Below are positions 50,958-59,760 of a stretch of 64,000 bases of DNA, one piece after another (the first letter of the stretch is position 1; each line of letters opens with the position of its first letter). The position numbers and the translations under genes are program-made. Location of the stretch: positions 55,725-119,724 of the forward strand of contig JAFRPL010000015.1 in assembly GCA_017429165.1 (NCBI GenBank), in the 5' to 3' direction. The notes beneath the pieces were generated by a model. The model saw nothing but the letters and a program-made list of their open reading frames with translations, searched no databases and was not told where the DNA came from. Source of the stretch: Clostridia bacterium (GTDB lineage Bacteria; Bacillota; Clostridia; Oscillospirales; CAG-382).

Positions 50958-52780
50958 AAAAAGACAAAGTAAAAAAAGAAAAGGGATCGTTCAAAAAGAC
51001 GGTAAACAACAACGTCTATATACTCAAAACGATCCGTAAATATTCAAAATGGTTTATTCCTCTGACGGCACTTGAAGCGACGACGCATTCCATAATCATC
51101 TTCCTGCAGCATTTCTGGCTGTTAAAGGTACTTATTGACTGCATACAGAACAAAGCGCCCTATACCGAAATACTCAATTATATCGTGTTCGTTTTCGTGC
51201 TCGTCGTGATAAAATACACGATCCAGTATTTTTACGCCAATTATTTCAAGAGCAAGGAAGCGGAAAAAGTATATCGCGGTATGCGCATGACGGTATATCG
51301 TAAAGCCGTCGAGATAGATATCGAAAAATACGACGATCCGGAGTTCTATAACGAATGCGTCTGGTCGATGAACGAATGCGCGGGTCAGCTCGAAAAGACT
51401 CGATTTAATATCTGGCGGCTTTTCTGGAACGTGACGAATATCTTGACGACCGGCGTGTTTATCGCGGTGTACAACGTTTGGGGACTCGCTTTTGTGGCGC
51501 TTTCGTTTGCGCTGAACTTTTGGGGAAATAAAAAATATAACGCTCACAATTATGAACTCGACCGCGAACTCAACCCGAAGTACCGCAAGCTCGACTATAT
51601 GAGCAGAGTATTCTATTTAAAAGACTACGTTAAGGAGCTGCGCCTGTCCAACGTCAGAAATAAGCTTTCCGCTGATTATAACGAAACGTACGGCGAAATA
51701 AGTGAAACTGTCAAAAAGCATTCGAAGTGGCTTATGATATGGTCGTTTTTGACAAACTACGTTTTCAGCGTTCTCCTTATCAACGGCATATATATAGTAT
51801 TTCTGCTTTATCTGGCATATAAGGGTGAAGTCACCGCAGGCGCTGTTGCGACGCTCTTCCTCGCTTCCAGACGTCTGGACGACAATCTGCGCGGCTTGTC
51901 TTATACCATCCCGCAGTTTGGACAAAACAGCAAATACATAGAGAAAATGCGCACGTTTCTGGAGCTTACGCCTGATATCGTTTCCCCGGAAAAGTGCGCG
52001 AAGATCGAAAACGGGATCGGCGGGTTTACGCTCACAAACGTTTCTTTTGCTTACCCCGGGAACGAGCAGGACACGCTTAAAAACATCAGCATTGATATAA
52101 AACCCGGCGAGAAGATCGCCATAGTCGGTCACAACGGCGCGGGCAAGACCACGCTTGTGAATCTGCTTTTGCGGCTGTACGATCCGAGCGAGGGCGAAAT
52201 AATCTACGCCGGGAACGATATAAAGAATTATGACGTCGAGCAATACCGTTCGCTGTTCGGCGTGGCGTTTCAGGATTTCCAGATTTTCGCCGGAACGGTA
52301 TTCGACAACATAAAAATGGACGTGGGCGAAACCGATACCGAACGGTTCGAAGAAGCCAACCGCAAAAGCGGATTTGAAGAAAAACTTACTTCTCTTGCCG
52401 ATGGCGGCGATACGTATTTGACGCGCGAATTCGGCGACGGCGTCGAGCTTTCCGGCGGCGAAGCGCAGAAGCTGGCGCTTTCGAGAATATTCTATAAAGA
52501 CAGCAAATGCATAATTATGGACGAGCCGTCGTCCGCGCTTGATCCGATAAGCGAAGCGCACCTCAACGACACGATACTCAATTACGCCGAGGGGCGCACG
52601 ATAATCTTCATCTCGCACCGGCTTTCCACCACCCGGGTCGCTGACCGTATTTTCTATATGGAAAACGGCGAGATAGTCGAATCCGGCAGCCACGACGAAC
52701 TGATGGACCTCAACGGCAAATACGCTTATATGTTCAACCTCCAGGCGGAGGAATACAGAAAAGGCAACGAACAATCGTAA
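50954..52780 (+). CDS. ABC exporter half-transporter 2
   Basis: 608 residues, same layout: exporter domain (20-320), Walker A GHNGAGKTT, signature LSGGEAQKLALSR, Walker B CIIMDEPSSALDP, H-loop ISHRLS. Both ATP sites look catalytically complete in the two subunits (Glu after Walker B in each), unlike many heterodimers where one site is degenerate. Confidence 0.93.
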   Translation: MKKDKVKKEKGSFKKTVNNNVYILKTIRKYSKWFIPLTALEATTHSIIIFLQHFWLLKVLIDCIQNKAPYTEILNYIVFVFVLVVIKYTIQYFYANYFKSKEAEKVYRGMRMTVYRKAVEIDIEKYDDPEFYNECVWSMNECAGQLEKTRFNIWRLFWNVTNILTTGVFIAVYNVWGLAFVALSFALNFWGNKKYNAHNYELDRELNPKYRKLDYMSRVFYLKDYVKELRLSNVRNKLSADYNETYGEISETVKKHSKWLMIWSFLTNYVFSVLLINGIYIVFLLYLAYKGEVTAGAVATLFLASRRLDDNLRGLSYTIPQFGQNSKYIEKMRTFLELTPDIVSPEKCAKIENGIGGFTLTNVSFAYPGNEQDTLKNISIDIKPGEKIAIVGHNGAGKTTLVNLLLRLYDPSEGEIIYAGNDIKNYDVEQYRSLFGVAFQDFQIFAGTVFDNIKMDVGETDTERFEEANRKSGFEEKLTSLADGGDTYLTREFGDGVELSGGEAQKLALSRIFYKDSKCIIMDEPSSALDPISEAHLNDTILNYAEGRTIIFISHRLSTTRVADRIFYMENGEIVESGSHDELMDLNGKYAYMFNLQAEEYRKGNEQS

Positions 52781-52808
52781 TATTATTTCCTATCTGGAGA
52801 AATAATAT
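52780..52808 (+). terminator. Perfect inverted repeat after the ABC pair
   Basis: ATATTATTTC with GAAATAATAT around a 9-base loop; AT-rich stem, so possibly a weak terminator or an operator. Confidence 0.45.
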
Positions 52809-52868
52809 GTAATCAACCAAGTGAGCTTTATTGTGAGTTCTTACAATATCCTTGGAGGTTAACAAAAG

Positions 52869-53405
52869 ATGAGTTTAATAAAACCAAACAATAGCATTCC
52901 AAACTTGTTTTTAGAGCTTCCAGAGTCAACCCACAAAGCAGAATATGAGCGCGTTATGGACAAATGGGAAAAATCAGGAGAAATAATTCAGCCGTCGTTG
53001 ATGCGCCGATGCGCGGTAGATTATCAAAAATGGCTGGAATACTGTGAGGATGATCGCACAAAAGGCTCAATGTTGGCGGATAACGTCCCTTGCACTTTGT
53101 TCTTTGCATTGAATGAGCAAAAAGAGATCGTTGGAGCGATCGAAATAAACCACCGTGATACCGCTTTGGGTCACATGCATTTTGGTGTAGTCCCGTGGCA
53201 CAGAGGAAAAGGTTACGGCACCGCGATGCTTGCGTCAGCATTGAAAGAGTGCAAAAAGATGGGAATGTCAAAAGTACACATCTGCCCGAGCGGCAAGGAT
53301 AATGTAGCCTGCATTCATACTGTTCTAAAAAACGGAGGTTATTTAATCGAAGAATTCGATTATGATGGGATAATCAAACAAAGATATGAGATAGATTTGG
53401 GCTGA
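52869..53405 (+). CDS. GNAT-family N-acetyltransferase
   Basis: 178 residues. The acetyl-CoA site is GVVPWHRGKGYGTAML (motif A, R/QxxGxG/A form), preceded by IVGAIEINHRDTALGHMHFG and followed by the NVACIHTVLKNGGYLIEEF motif B. Strong CTTGGAGG site. AT-richer than the flanking genes; probably cargo of the element. Substrate unknown. Confidence 0.92.
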   Translation: MSLIKPNNSIPNLFLELPESTHKAEYERVMDKWEKSGEIIQPSLMRRCAVDYQKWLEYCEDDRTKGSMLADNVPCTLFFALNEQKEIVGAIEINHRDTALGHMHFGVVPWHRGKGYGTAMLASALKECKKMGMSKVHICPSGKDNVACIHTVLKNGGYLIEEFDYDGIIKQRYEIDLG

Positions 53406-53498
53406 TCAATCGGCGTTTTTTGATACTGAATAAAGGTTTTCCTATGGATATTATGATTTGAATATTTTCCGTATTATAAAAGCTTAGCAGTATATTGT

Positions 53499-53522
53499 AA
53501 AAGGCGGGTCGCCCCGCCTTTT
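53499..53522. terminator. Terminator after the second tnpV
   Basis: AAAAGGCGGG with CCCGCCTTTT around a 4-base loop, symmetric; it adjoins the tnpV stop at 53524. Confidence 0.85.
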
Positions 53523-53523
53523 G

Positions 53524-53820
53524 CTATTGATAGATCAGGTCGTTCAGCACAATTTCGTTTACCCGGTCGCGAATGTTGTTCATGGCTCCGACCCACGCCA
53601 TCTGATTGCGGCGTTTCAGTCCTTCGGTGACACCTTCCTGCTTGGCAATTTGTTTTACCAGCTGAAAACACATCTCATCCGCTTGTTCGTCAACCTCTCG
53701 CAGATACGAATTTAGTGTCCCGTTCATTCTCATAACGTTGACGGTCGTCGGGCGATTCTCCTTTAGATACTGATAGTGCCGCTGTCCCCATATTCCTACG
53801 CCTTTCAAATTGTCTTTCAT
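53524..53820 (-). CDS. tnpV: TnpV-family protein, shortened N-terminus
   Basis: 98 residues from ATG 53820 (AAAGGAGG, spacing 8). The core GIWGQRHYQYLKENRPTT and the tail EGVTEGLKRRNQMAWVGAMN, then IRDRVNEIV, are TnpV; the GDYYxP beginning seen in the 15155-15535 copy is missing. It lies just inside the right attachment repeat, mirroring the end position of the other tnpV. Confidence 0.82.
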   Translation of the reverse strand: MKDNLKGVGIWGQRHYQYLKENRPTTVNVMRMNGTLNSYLREVDEQADEMCFQLVKQIAKQEGVTEGLKRRNQMAWVGAMNNIRDRVNEIVLNDLIYQ

Positions 53821-53907
53821 AGCGAATACCTCCTTTGCGGTCTCATTATACCGCGATGAAGGCGAAAACAAAAATGTGCGATCATAAAAAACAAATGGCT
53901 AGCGCCT

Positions 53908-53936
53908 TGAAATCTGGGTGAATATATGCTATAATA
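53908..53936 (+). promoter_or_regulatory. Promoter upstream of the displaced tRNA piece
   Basis: TTGAAA, 17-bp spacer, TATAAT. Transcription would run into 53984-54042, giving an RNA with a tRNA-Ala 3' part. Confidence 0.7.
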
Positions 53937-53982
53937 TAATCAATAGGCAAAGCGATTTTGGAGGGTGCGTGACCGGATGTTT

Positions 53983-54015
53983 TGGGAGCGCACAACACTG
54001 GCAGTGTTGGGGTCA
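53983..54015. repeat. Right attachment-site repeat (33 bp)
   Basis: Identical to 37364-37396 and followed, as there, by a T-arm, acceptor strand, terminator and element left-end sequence. Confidence 0.75.
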
Positions 54016-54042
54016 GGGGTTCGAATCCCCTACGCTCCACCA
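53984..54042 (+). pseudogene. tRNA-Ala 3' portion (anticodon GGC), 5' part replaced
   Basis: From GGGAGCGC through anticodon arm (loop CTGGCAG), T-arm AGGGG/CCCCT with TTCGAAT, acceptor strand ACGCTCC and ACCA. The preceding bases (GGAGGGT at 53960-53966 region) allow only an imperfect acceptor and no normal D-arm, so a functional tRNA is unlikely. Its acceptor strand matches the stubs at 37220 and 37285. Terminator at 54044-54070. Confidence 0.8.
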
Positions 54043-54070
54043 TGAAAAAAGCACGTATTTGCGTGCTTTT

Positions 54071-54277
54071 TTCGTTGTTTCGCCCCTTTTTATCAACCGC
54101 AAAAAACGCTTAAATCCGGGGGTGCTATATGATCCGCCTGCAAATTTGCACCCAATACCGCTAACGCCCCGCAATTCATTTCAAAACCCGTTTGTGCGGG
54201 AAACAGCCGACCACAAACCGTGTATCACAAAAGGCAAGCCCGAATGAACGGACTTGCCTTTTGCATTTTCTGTCACA
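54071..54277. other. Left-end sequence of a second related element
   Basis: Homologous to 37453-37634 (GCTATATGATCCGCCTGC at 54124-54141, TTTGCACCCAA). No gene. Confidence 0.6.
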
Positions 54278-55048
54278 CTACGCGCTTATTTCAAAATCCA
54301 GCCCCTCGAAGAACTGCCGGATGTCGAACGCGAACTCCACTTTCAGCTCGTATCCGCTGAAAACGTCGATGCGCGCTATCATGCTGTTCACGATCATCTT
54401 TTTCTGTTCAATCGTCGCACCGTCGTAAAGCTCCGACCACAAGATAAGCTCGTCGTATCTCTCGCTCATGCGCTTGCGCGTTTCCTCGCCGCGCTGTATA
54501 TCCTCCTCTGCGGCGGCAACGGCGGCTTTACGCTCGCTCAGGTCTTTTTCACATTCGGCGATCAACCCGGAAAGCGTTTCGCTGGTGAAATCGCTTTTGC
54601 CTTCAAGACATTTCACGATCTCGGTTTTCAGAAGGTCGAGCTTACGCTGCGAATCGGAGAGTTCAAAACGGAGCGACGAAAGGCGTGTTTTCTTTTCGGA
54701 AACTTCTTTCTCGTACCTTGCCGAAACGACAGCGCTTTTCGGTATTCCTTTCATCTTGGCGAAAACCCGCTTTATCAGTTTATCCACTATATCGTCGAGT
54801 TTCGCCATAGTGTAGCCCGTCTGCCCGTCGCACTCGGTCCGCTTCCGCGTTTTACCATAGCAGGAATAACGGACACGGGGTGCGGTATCAAGGACCCCGT
54901 CCTTGTTCCTGCGATACCTGCCGTTTGTCGTCAGGTTGAGCCTCGCGCCGCAGTGCCCGCAGAATACGTTACCGGCAAGCAGCGACTGCCCACGAGTATT
55001 TAAAGGAGCGCGGGGGCCTTCGTTTTTCTTTCGGTTTTTGTAGATCTC
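54278..55048 (-). pseudogene. Serine recombinase C-terminal remnant
   Basis: An open frame of 257 codons equivalent to the end of the 37635-39233 recombinase: it begins in the EIYKNRKKNEGPRAPLNTRG segment and keeps the zinc-ribbon CGHCG and coiled coil. The catalytic and most of the recombinase domain are gone. Similarity to the other copy stops sharply after TAGATCTC at 55048, where the sortase gene begins. It cannot recombine on its own. Confidence 0.9.
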
Positions 55049-55908
55049 TTATCTATCCTTTTCGCCACGACCACAAACCTGCCATCTGTTGCGTGATAGT
55101 TGCAGGTGGAGAGCGTCAAAAGCTCGTCGCCGTACTCTGCGGAAAGGCCGGTGTCATAGATCGCCGCCGTCTTTACATGCCGGATATACTCGTCAAACAC
55201 TTCCTGATCGGACAAGTCCGTGTATTCATAATAGCGGAAAACACCGGCTTCATTCTTTCCATAGATCCGGCTGTAAAAGGCCGCGATCACCTGATATTCC
55301 CGCTGTTCATAGAGGGTATCAAAGCGGATTGTCGGGTGTCCCTCGTAATAGATTTTGTCCGCATACTTCGGAAGCTGCCCGAACATGGTCTTGTTCTGCA
55401 TGTGGTGCCCGTATATCAGATAATAATTCCCGTCTGCCGGGCATTTTGCATCGACGAAGGGAACGCCGCTGCCGGAATAGGAGACGTCAAAAGCACGGTT
55501 GAGATAGTATTCCGGCCTGTCCGGGGAATACATCACGGGATAGTCTATATCCGTTCCCTCGATGGAGAGCCAGCCGAAAAAGTCAGCGTTCCTTTCATAA
55601 AGCGGCGCATACTGCGGGAGAGGGACGGGATCGGCTGACTGTTCAGGAGGCGTTTCGTCCGCCGGATTCGGCTGCGCTGTGTTTATCTGCGCGGGAGCCG
55701 ATGCGTCAGGCAGAATGCGGACTTCTTCGGGCGTTGACGCCGTGTCCCGCTCCGCAGCCTCCGCGACGATAGCGGACAGGTCGTCAAAAGCGGCTTTTTC
55801 TTTTCCCTGCACCACAAGCGTATGGAGCGCCATGCCTGTTGAGAAAAGGAATACCGCCCCCAGCAGAAAGATCAATATCGAAATTCGTTTTCCTTTTGCC
55901 TGCCGCAT
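55000..55908 (-). CDS. srtB: Class B sortase with replaced C-terminal tail
   Basis: 302 residues. One N-terminal membrane helix (10-30), a Pro/Glu-rich linker to about 100, then the sortase fold: YGHHM with His168/169, TLSTCNYH with Cys269, and GRFVVVAKR with Arg277. This class links surface proteins to the wall or to pilins. The last 15 residues (from about 287) are translated from recombinase DNA in another frame, so the native end was cut; the catalytic set is complete. It follows the surface protein gene by 118 bp and probably anchors it. Confidence 0.9.
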   Translation of the reverse strand: MRQAKGKRISILIFLLGAVFLFSTGMALHTLVVQGKEKAAFDDLSAIVAEAAERDTASTPEEVRILPDASAPAQINTAQPNPADETPPEQSADPVPLPQYAPLYERNADFFGWLSIEGTDIDYPVMYSPDRPEYYLNRAFDVSYSGSGVPFVDAKCPADGNYYLIYGHHMQNKTMFGQLPKYADKIYYEGHPTIRFDTLYEQREYQVIAAFYSRIYGKNEAGVFRYYEYTDLSDQEVFDEYIRHVKTAAIYDTGLSAEYGDELLTLSTCNYHATDGRFVVVAKRIDKRSTKTERKTKAPALL

Positions 55909-56025
55909 ATTTCAGCCCTCCATCCTGCGCTTGATCCTCTCATAAAACATGGCGGTGACGGATTGCTCCGTCACCGCCGCTCGGTTCATTCATTGCTTAG
56001 GCAGCCTTGAAGCTCCCCTAATCCG

Positions 56026-59000
56026 TTATTCTGCTTTCTTCCTGCGTTTTCTGCTGTTCACGGTCAGCCCAATCACGCCTCCGGCACTGACAACTGACAA
56101 TGCCAGCCACAAGCTCAGATGGCTGTTGTCCCCGGTCATGGGGGAGCCGGGCGAACCGCCGCTGTCTTTCACCCACTTGGCGTACAGGGTAATGTCGCCG
56201 GTGACGGCCGTGGAGAAGTCATAGGCATTGGTACAGGCCGCTTCCTTGTACCAGCCGCCGAATAGCCAGCCGGTTTCCGTGGGATCGGCGGGCATAGTCG
56301 CCGTCTTGCCGCTCTCTACGGTCTGCACGGCGGGCGCAATGCCGTGACCGTTTGCGTCGAAGGTGACGGTGTAATAGGTCGGAACAGGCGTCGTTCCTTC
56401 CTCCGTCCACTTGGCATACAGCGTGATATCCGCTGTGATGGGCGTGGCGAAGTCAAAGGCGTTGGTGCAGGCAACTTCCTTGTACCAGCCCTTGAACGTC
56501 CAGCCGCTTGCCGTAGGATCAGCGGGCATAGTCGCCGTCTTGCCGTGCTCCACGGTCTGCGCGGCGGGAGCTGTGCCGTGACCGTTTGCGTCAAAGGTGA
56601 CGGTATAAGCAGCAACGGTCCACTTGGCATATAGCGTGATATTGCCGGTGATCGGTGTGGCAAAGTCAAAGGCGTTGGTGCACTCCTTTTCCTTGTACCA
56701 GCCGCCAAATACCCAGCCGGTTTCCGTAGGATCAGCGGGCTTGGTGGCCGTCTTGCCGTGCTCCACGGTCTGCGCGGCGGGAGCCGTGCCGTGACCGTTG
56801 GCGTCGAAAGTCACGGTGTAGGCCGTCTCATCCGTCCATTCCACGGTGAATTCGTCGCTGTAATAGTGGTTTGAATGGGTCCGCGCGACTACCGCGTGTC
56901 TTGTTACGTTTTCAATAGCCGCGTATGACACATCTTCGTATGAAATCCCGGCGGAAGTTCCGTCTTCCGATAATAATGCGGGCGCCAACACCCACCGGTT
57001 ATCGACCCAAACCAATACGTAGATCCCTTCCGGGGCCACATTTGTAGTCCAGAAGAAATCATATGGCTCAGTCTTTTTCGCAGCGCCGCTTACCGGCTGA
57101 GTGGTGAAAGCGAAATCGGGCTCCCTGAACAGCTTTAACAGTAACCGGGCACGGCTGTAGCCCATTGAGTCAATGCTGGCTTCAATGCTTTCGCATGTGA
57201 CTGTATATCCCGGGATCGTAAAATCACAGTTCGCTGCCGTAAGGCTTGAAAAATCGATACTGCGATCATATCTGACGCTGTTTTCAATAAAATACTCCGC
57301 ATAGTAGACGCCGTACGGTACAGGGTCTTCGTGCAGTTTGTCAGTGAGATCAACGTCTTTGTAAATGTGAGAACTGTGATAATCGACTGCCGATGCGGCG
57401 GGGCTATTGCCGTCTTTCCATGTGAACGCCGCCATTTCGTCATCAAAAATATAATTGCCGGCATTTTTCTTCACTTCTGCCGATACGTAAGCGCCAGTCA
57501 TAACGAAGACTTCTTCTTCTGCCCAGTCGGCATAGAGAGTGATGTTTCGCATGACAGACTTCTCAAAATCAAAAGCATTAATACAGGCTGCTTCCGTATA
57601 CCAGCCGCCGAATGTCCAACCATCCGCGATCGGATCGTCCGGCTTTGTCGCATGCGAACCGCGATGCACAGTCTGCTGATCCGGTGCAGTACCATGCCCG
57701 TTGGCGTCAAAGGCGACGGTATAGGATTCATCTGCCCAATCCACCCATTTGGAAGAACTGTACAGTTCCCCAAGCAGCTGTGTATATGAGACTTCCGCGC
57801 GGATGAAACAGTTTTCGTCTGCGCCTACAGGCGTATAGATCTTTCCCGTCGCTCCCGGAATATATTCCCACGGTGCGCCATCGTAGTTTGCCCGCCTCTG
57901 CCAGCGGTACATCAGACCGTCCATCGTCATCTCAAAGCCCATATTGTTTTTAGCTGTGGCAGTGACCGGCATTCCTAAGACGAAATAGGCTTCCGACGCG
58001 TGATCCTGCACGATGGTGACGGTGCCTTTCAGCGTATCGACAACATGAGGCGGAACGATGGCGCGCACGTCGCTGTATACGGCGCCGTCATATCCGTCCG
58101 CCGTCACTCTGACGCGGACGTATGTGAGAGTATCCCCCGTCGCGGGCGTCTGATACGTCGCGCCTGTCTCCCCGATAATATTCGTCCATGACGTTTTATT
58201 GTCGCTTTCCTGCCATTCAAACCGTAGCTTTGAGAAAGGAACGCTTGCTATATCCCCGGTGTATTCCAGCTCCAGCAGATCGCCGTAATGCTTAGCGCCG
58301 CCTGCGATCCTGACAGTGCCGGACAATATTCCGGTCCACTTGGCGTACAAGGTGATATCGCTGTTGATGGGGGTGGAAAAATCAAAAGCGTTGATACATT
58401 CCGCTTCTCTGTACCAGCCGTCGAATCTCCAACCGCTTTCCTCCGGGTCTTCGGGTCTCACGGCGGTCTTGCCTATCTCCACACTCTGCGTTTCGGGAGC
58501 GGCGCCGTGTCCGTTGGCGTCAAACGATACGTCATAAAGATCGAATACGTGGGAGTTTTTCTCGCGGATGATGAACTGAGTGCCTGTGATACTGCCTATC
58601 AGTTCATGGGTATCCGCCCAGGATACCTCTCCGGGATGAATGATCGCTGCGCCGGCGTCTTTCGAAGATGTGACCTTGAGGCTGCCGCTGTTCACACGGA
58701 TAGAACCGTTATAGCTGCAGATTGTTTCCGTGTCGACGGTCGATCCTGTGATAGTGATATAATCCCCCTGCGCATTGATAGCGTAAAGGCCCTTTGCTTC
58801 AACGGTACTTCCGATGAATTCAACGCCATTACGGCCCACACTGGCATCGTTTATCATGATCGCTGAACCTATCTGTGATCTCACGGAAACTTTTGAGTTG
58901 ATGATTTTGATCGTTTCCTCGGATACTATTGCGTTACTACGGGCATTTATATTCAGATCAGCATCCTTTATAGTCAAGCAGTTGTATTCACTATATATGC

Positions 59001-59352
59001 CGCATTGCTGGCTCACTAATTCGTCAGGTGTTTGCTGCAGATCCATTGAGCCTGTTATGGTCAGGTGCTGATATCTCGAAAAAATAACATAGGCGGCACC
59101 GTTTTTATAGTGAAACCCTTTGAAACCGGTAACACCGTCCAGCGTCAGAGTACGCGTAACCGGATCATAGCTCGCCTTTCCTCCGATCACTCCGGGGATA
59201 TCGTCTTTGTTGGAACTGTCGACTTCAACGCTGCCGACCCATAAAGAATAACCATACGACGCATGCACCACCTGTCCCATGGGTAACAGCCCCACCAGCA
59301 TCAGGCAGCAGAGCAGCAGGCTGAAAAGCCTTGTCTTTCTTGTGTTCTTCAT
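56026..59352 (-). CDS. InlB-repeat surface protein with SPMTGD sorting signal
   Basis: 1108 residues from ATG 59352 (GAGGTGAAAAAC site). Signal peptide (1-32). Residues 35-260 form a beta-helix-like domain with repeated short strands. Five InlB B-repeat (Listeria-Bacteroides) units of about 68 residues follow: one near 265, one near 535, and three in tandem near the end, each FDANGHGxAP, GWxFGGWY, NITLYAKW. Ig-like stretches lie between. The end SPMTGDNSHLSLWLALS plus RKRRKKAE tail is a sorting signal. Likely an adhesin displayed by the neighbouring sortase. Confidence 0.88.
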   Translation of the reverse strand: MKNTRKTRLFSLLLCCLMLVGLLPMGQVVHASYGYSLWVGSVEVDSSNKDDIPGVIGGKASYDPVTRTLTLDGVTGFKGFHYKNGAAYVIFSRYQHLTITGSMDLQQTPDELVSQQCGIYSEYNCLTIKDADLNINARSNAIVSEETIKIINSKVSVRSQIGSAIMINDASVGRNGVEFIGSTVEAKGLYAINAQGDYITITGSTVDTETICSYNGSIRVNSGSLKVTSSKDAGAAIIHPGEVSWADTHELIGSITGTQFIIREKNSHVFDLYDVSFDANGHGAAPETQSVEIGKTAVRPEDPEESGWRFDGWYREAECINAFDFSTPINSDITLYAKWTGILSGTVRIAGGAKHYGDLLELEYTGDIASVPFSKLRFEWQESDNKTSWTNIIGETGATYQTPATGDTLTYVRVRVTADGYDGAVYSDVRAIVPPHVVDTLKGTVTIVQDHASEAYFVLGMPVTATAKNNMGFEMTMDGLMYRWQRRANYDGAPWEYIPGATGKIYTPVGADENCFIRAEVSYTQLLGELYSSSKWVDWADESYTVAFDANGHGTAPDQQTVHRGSHATKPDDPIADGWTFGGWYTEAACINAFDFEKSVMRNITLYADWAEEEVFVMTGAYVSAEVKKNAGNYIFDDEMAAFTWKDGNSPAASAVDYHSSHIYKDVDLTDKLHEDPVPYGVYYAEYFIENSVRYDRSIDFSSLTAANCDFTIPGYTVTCESIEASIDSMGYSRARLLLKLFREPDFAFTTQPVSGAAKKTEPYDFFWTTNVAPEGIYVLVWVDNRWVLAPALLSEDGTSAGISYEDVSYAAIENVTRHAVVARTHSNHYYSDEFTVEWTDETAYTVTFDANGHGTAPAAQTVEHGKTATKPADPTETGWVFGGWYKEKECTNAFDFATPITGNITLYAKWTVAAYTVTFDANGHGTAPAAQTVEHGKTATMPADPTASGWTFKGWYKEVACTNAFDFATPITADITLYAKWTEEGTTPVPTYYTVTFDANGHGIAPAVQTVESGKTATMPADPTETGWLFGGWYKEAACTNAYDFSTAVTGDITLYAKWVKDSGGSPGSPMTGDNSHLSLWLALSVVSAGGVIGLTVNSRKRRKKAE

Positions 59353-59357
59353 GTTTT

Positions 59358-59552
59358 TCACCTCTTTGTTTTGTTTCGTTCCAGCCGCGGATCGAGCGGC
59401 TTTTTTTTCTGCGGCTTCGGCAGCTTGGGTTTTCTGCCGTTTCCGCAAGGGTCGGGATCCTGCGGGATCTCCGGTACTTTGATCTCGACCTTCTTTACGA
59501 TGTTTTCCGCTTCATCCACGATCAGCGGAGCCGTAATTTTCTTTTCGCTCAT
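59358..59552 (-). CDS. Small charged Pro/Lys-rich protein, 64 aa
   Basis: ATG 59552 with AGGAGGAG upstream; ends 5 bases before the surface protein start. MSEKKITAPLIVDEAENIV leads to a KVEIKVPEIPQDPDP segment and a very basic tail KPKLPKPQKKKPLDPR. No signal peptide or Cys pair. It could be a chaperone-like or regulatory peptide of the surface protein operon; family not recognised. Confidence 0.6.
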   Translation of the reverse strand: MSEKKITAPLIVDEAENIVKKVEIKVPEIPQDPDPCGNGRKPKLPKPQKKKPLDPRLERNKTKR

Positions 59553-59574
59553 TTTCTCCTCCTGTATCTGCGCA

Positions 59575-59643
59575 TTACGGTTGAAAGGGAACATGGGCCG
59601 GGTCATCCGGTTTATCCCGGCTGGAATAAAGGAAGCGGATCAA
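59575..59643 (-). CDS. Possible 22-codon leader ORF
   Basis: TTG start at 59643, 9 bases after AAAGGAGG, giving MIRFLYSSRDKPDDP and ending at TAA 59575. The strong ribosome site without a longer gene suggests a leader peptide placed between the attenuator hairpin and the first structural gene. Confidence 0.35.
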   Translation of the reverse strand: MIRFLYSSRDKPDDPAHVPFQP

Positions 59644-59671
59644 TACGCACCACCTCCTTTTAGACGCAAAA

Positions 59672-59717
59672 ACGCACCGGTGCCGCAGGGCGCAATAAGC
59701 CCCTTGCATCGGTGCGT
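59672..59717 (-). terminator. Attenuator-like hairpin before the sortase operon
   Basis: ACGCACCG (59672-59679) pairs with CGGTGCGT (59710-59717), with further pairing inside; on the minus strand the stem is followed by TTTTTG. It lies between the promoter region and the first ribosome site, so it can stop transcription before the operon. Confidence 0.65.
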
Positions 59718-59760
59718 CGTGTTGCTATATGGAAAACAGGCAGTCCGAAAGGACAGACGA

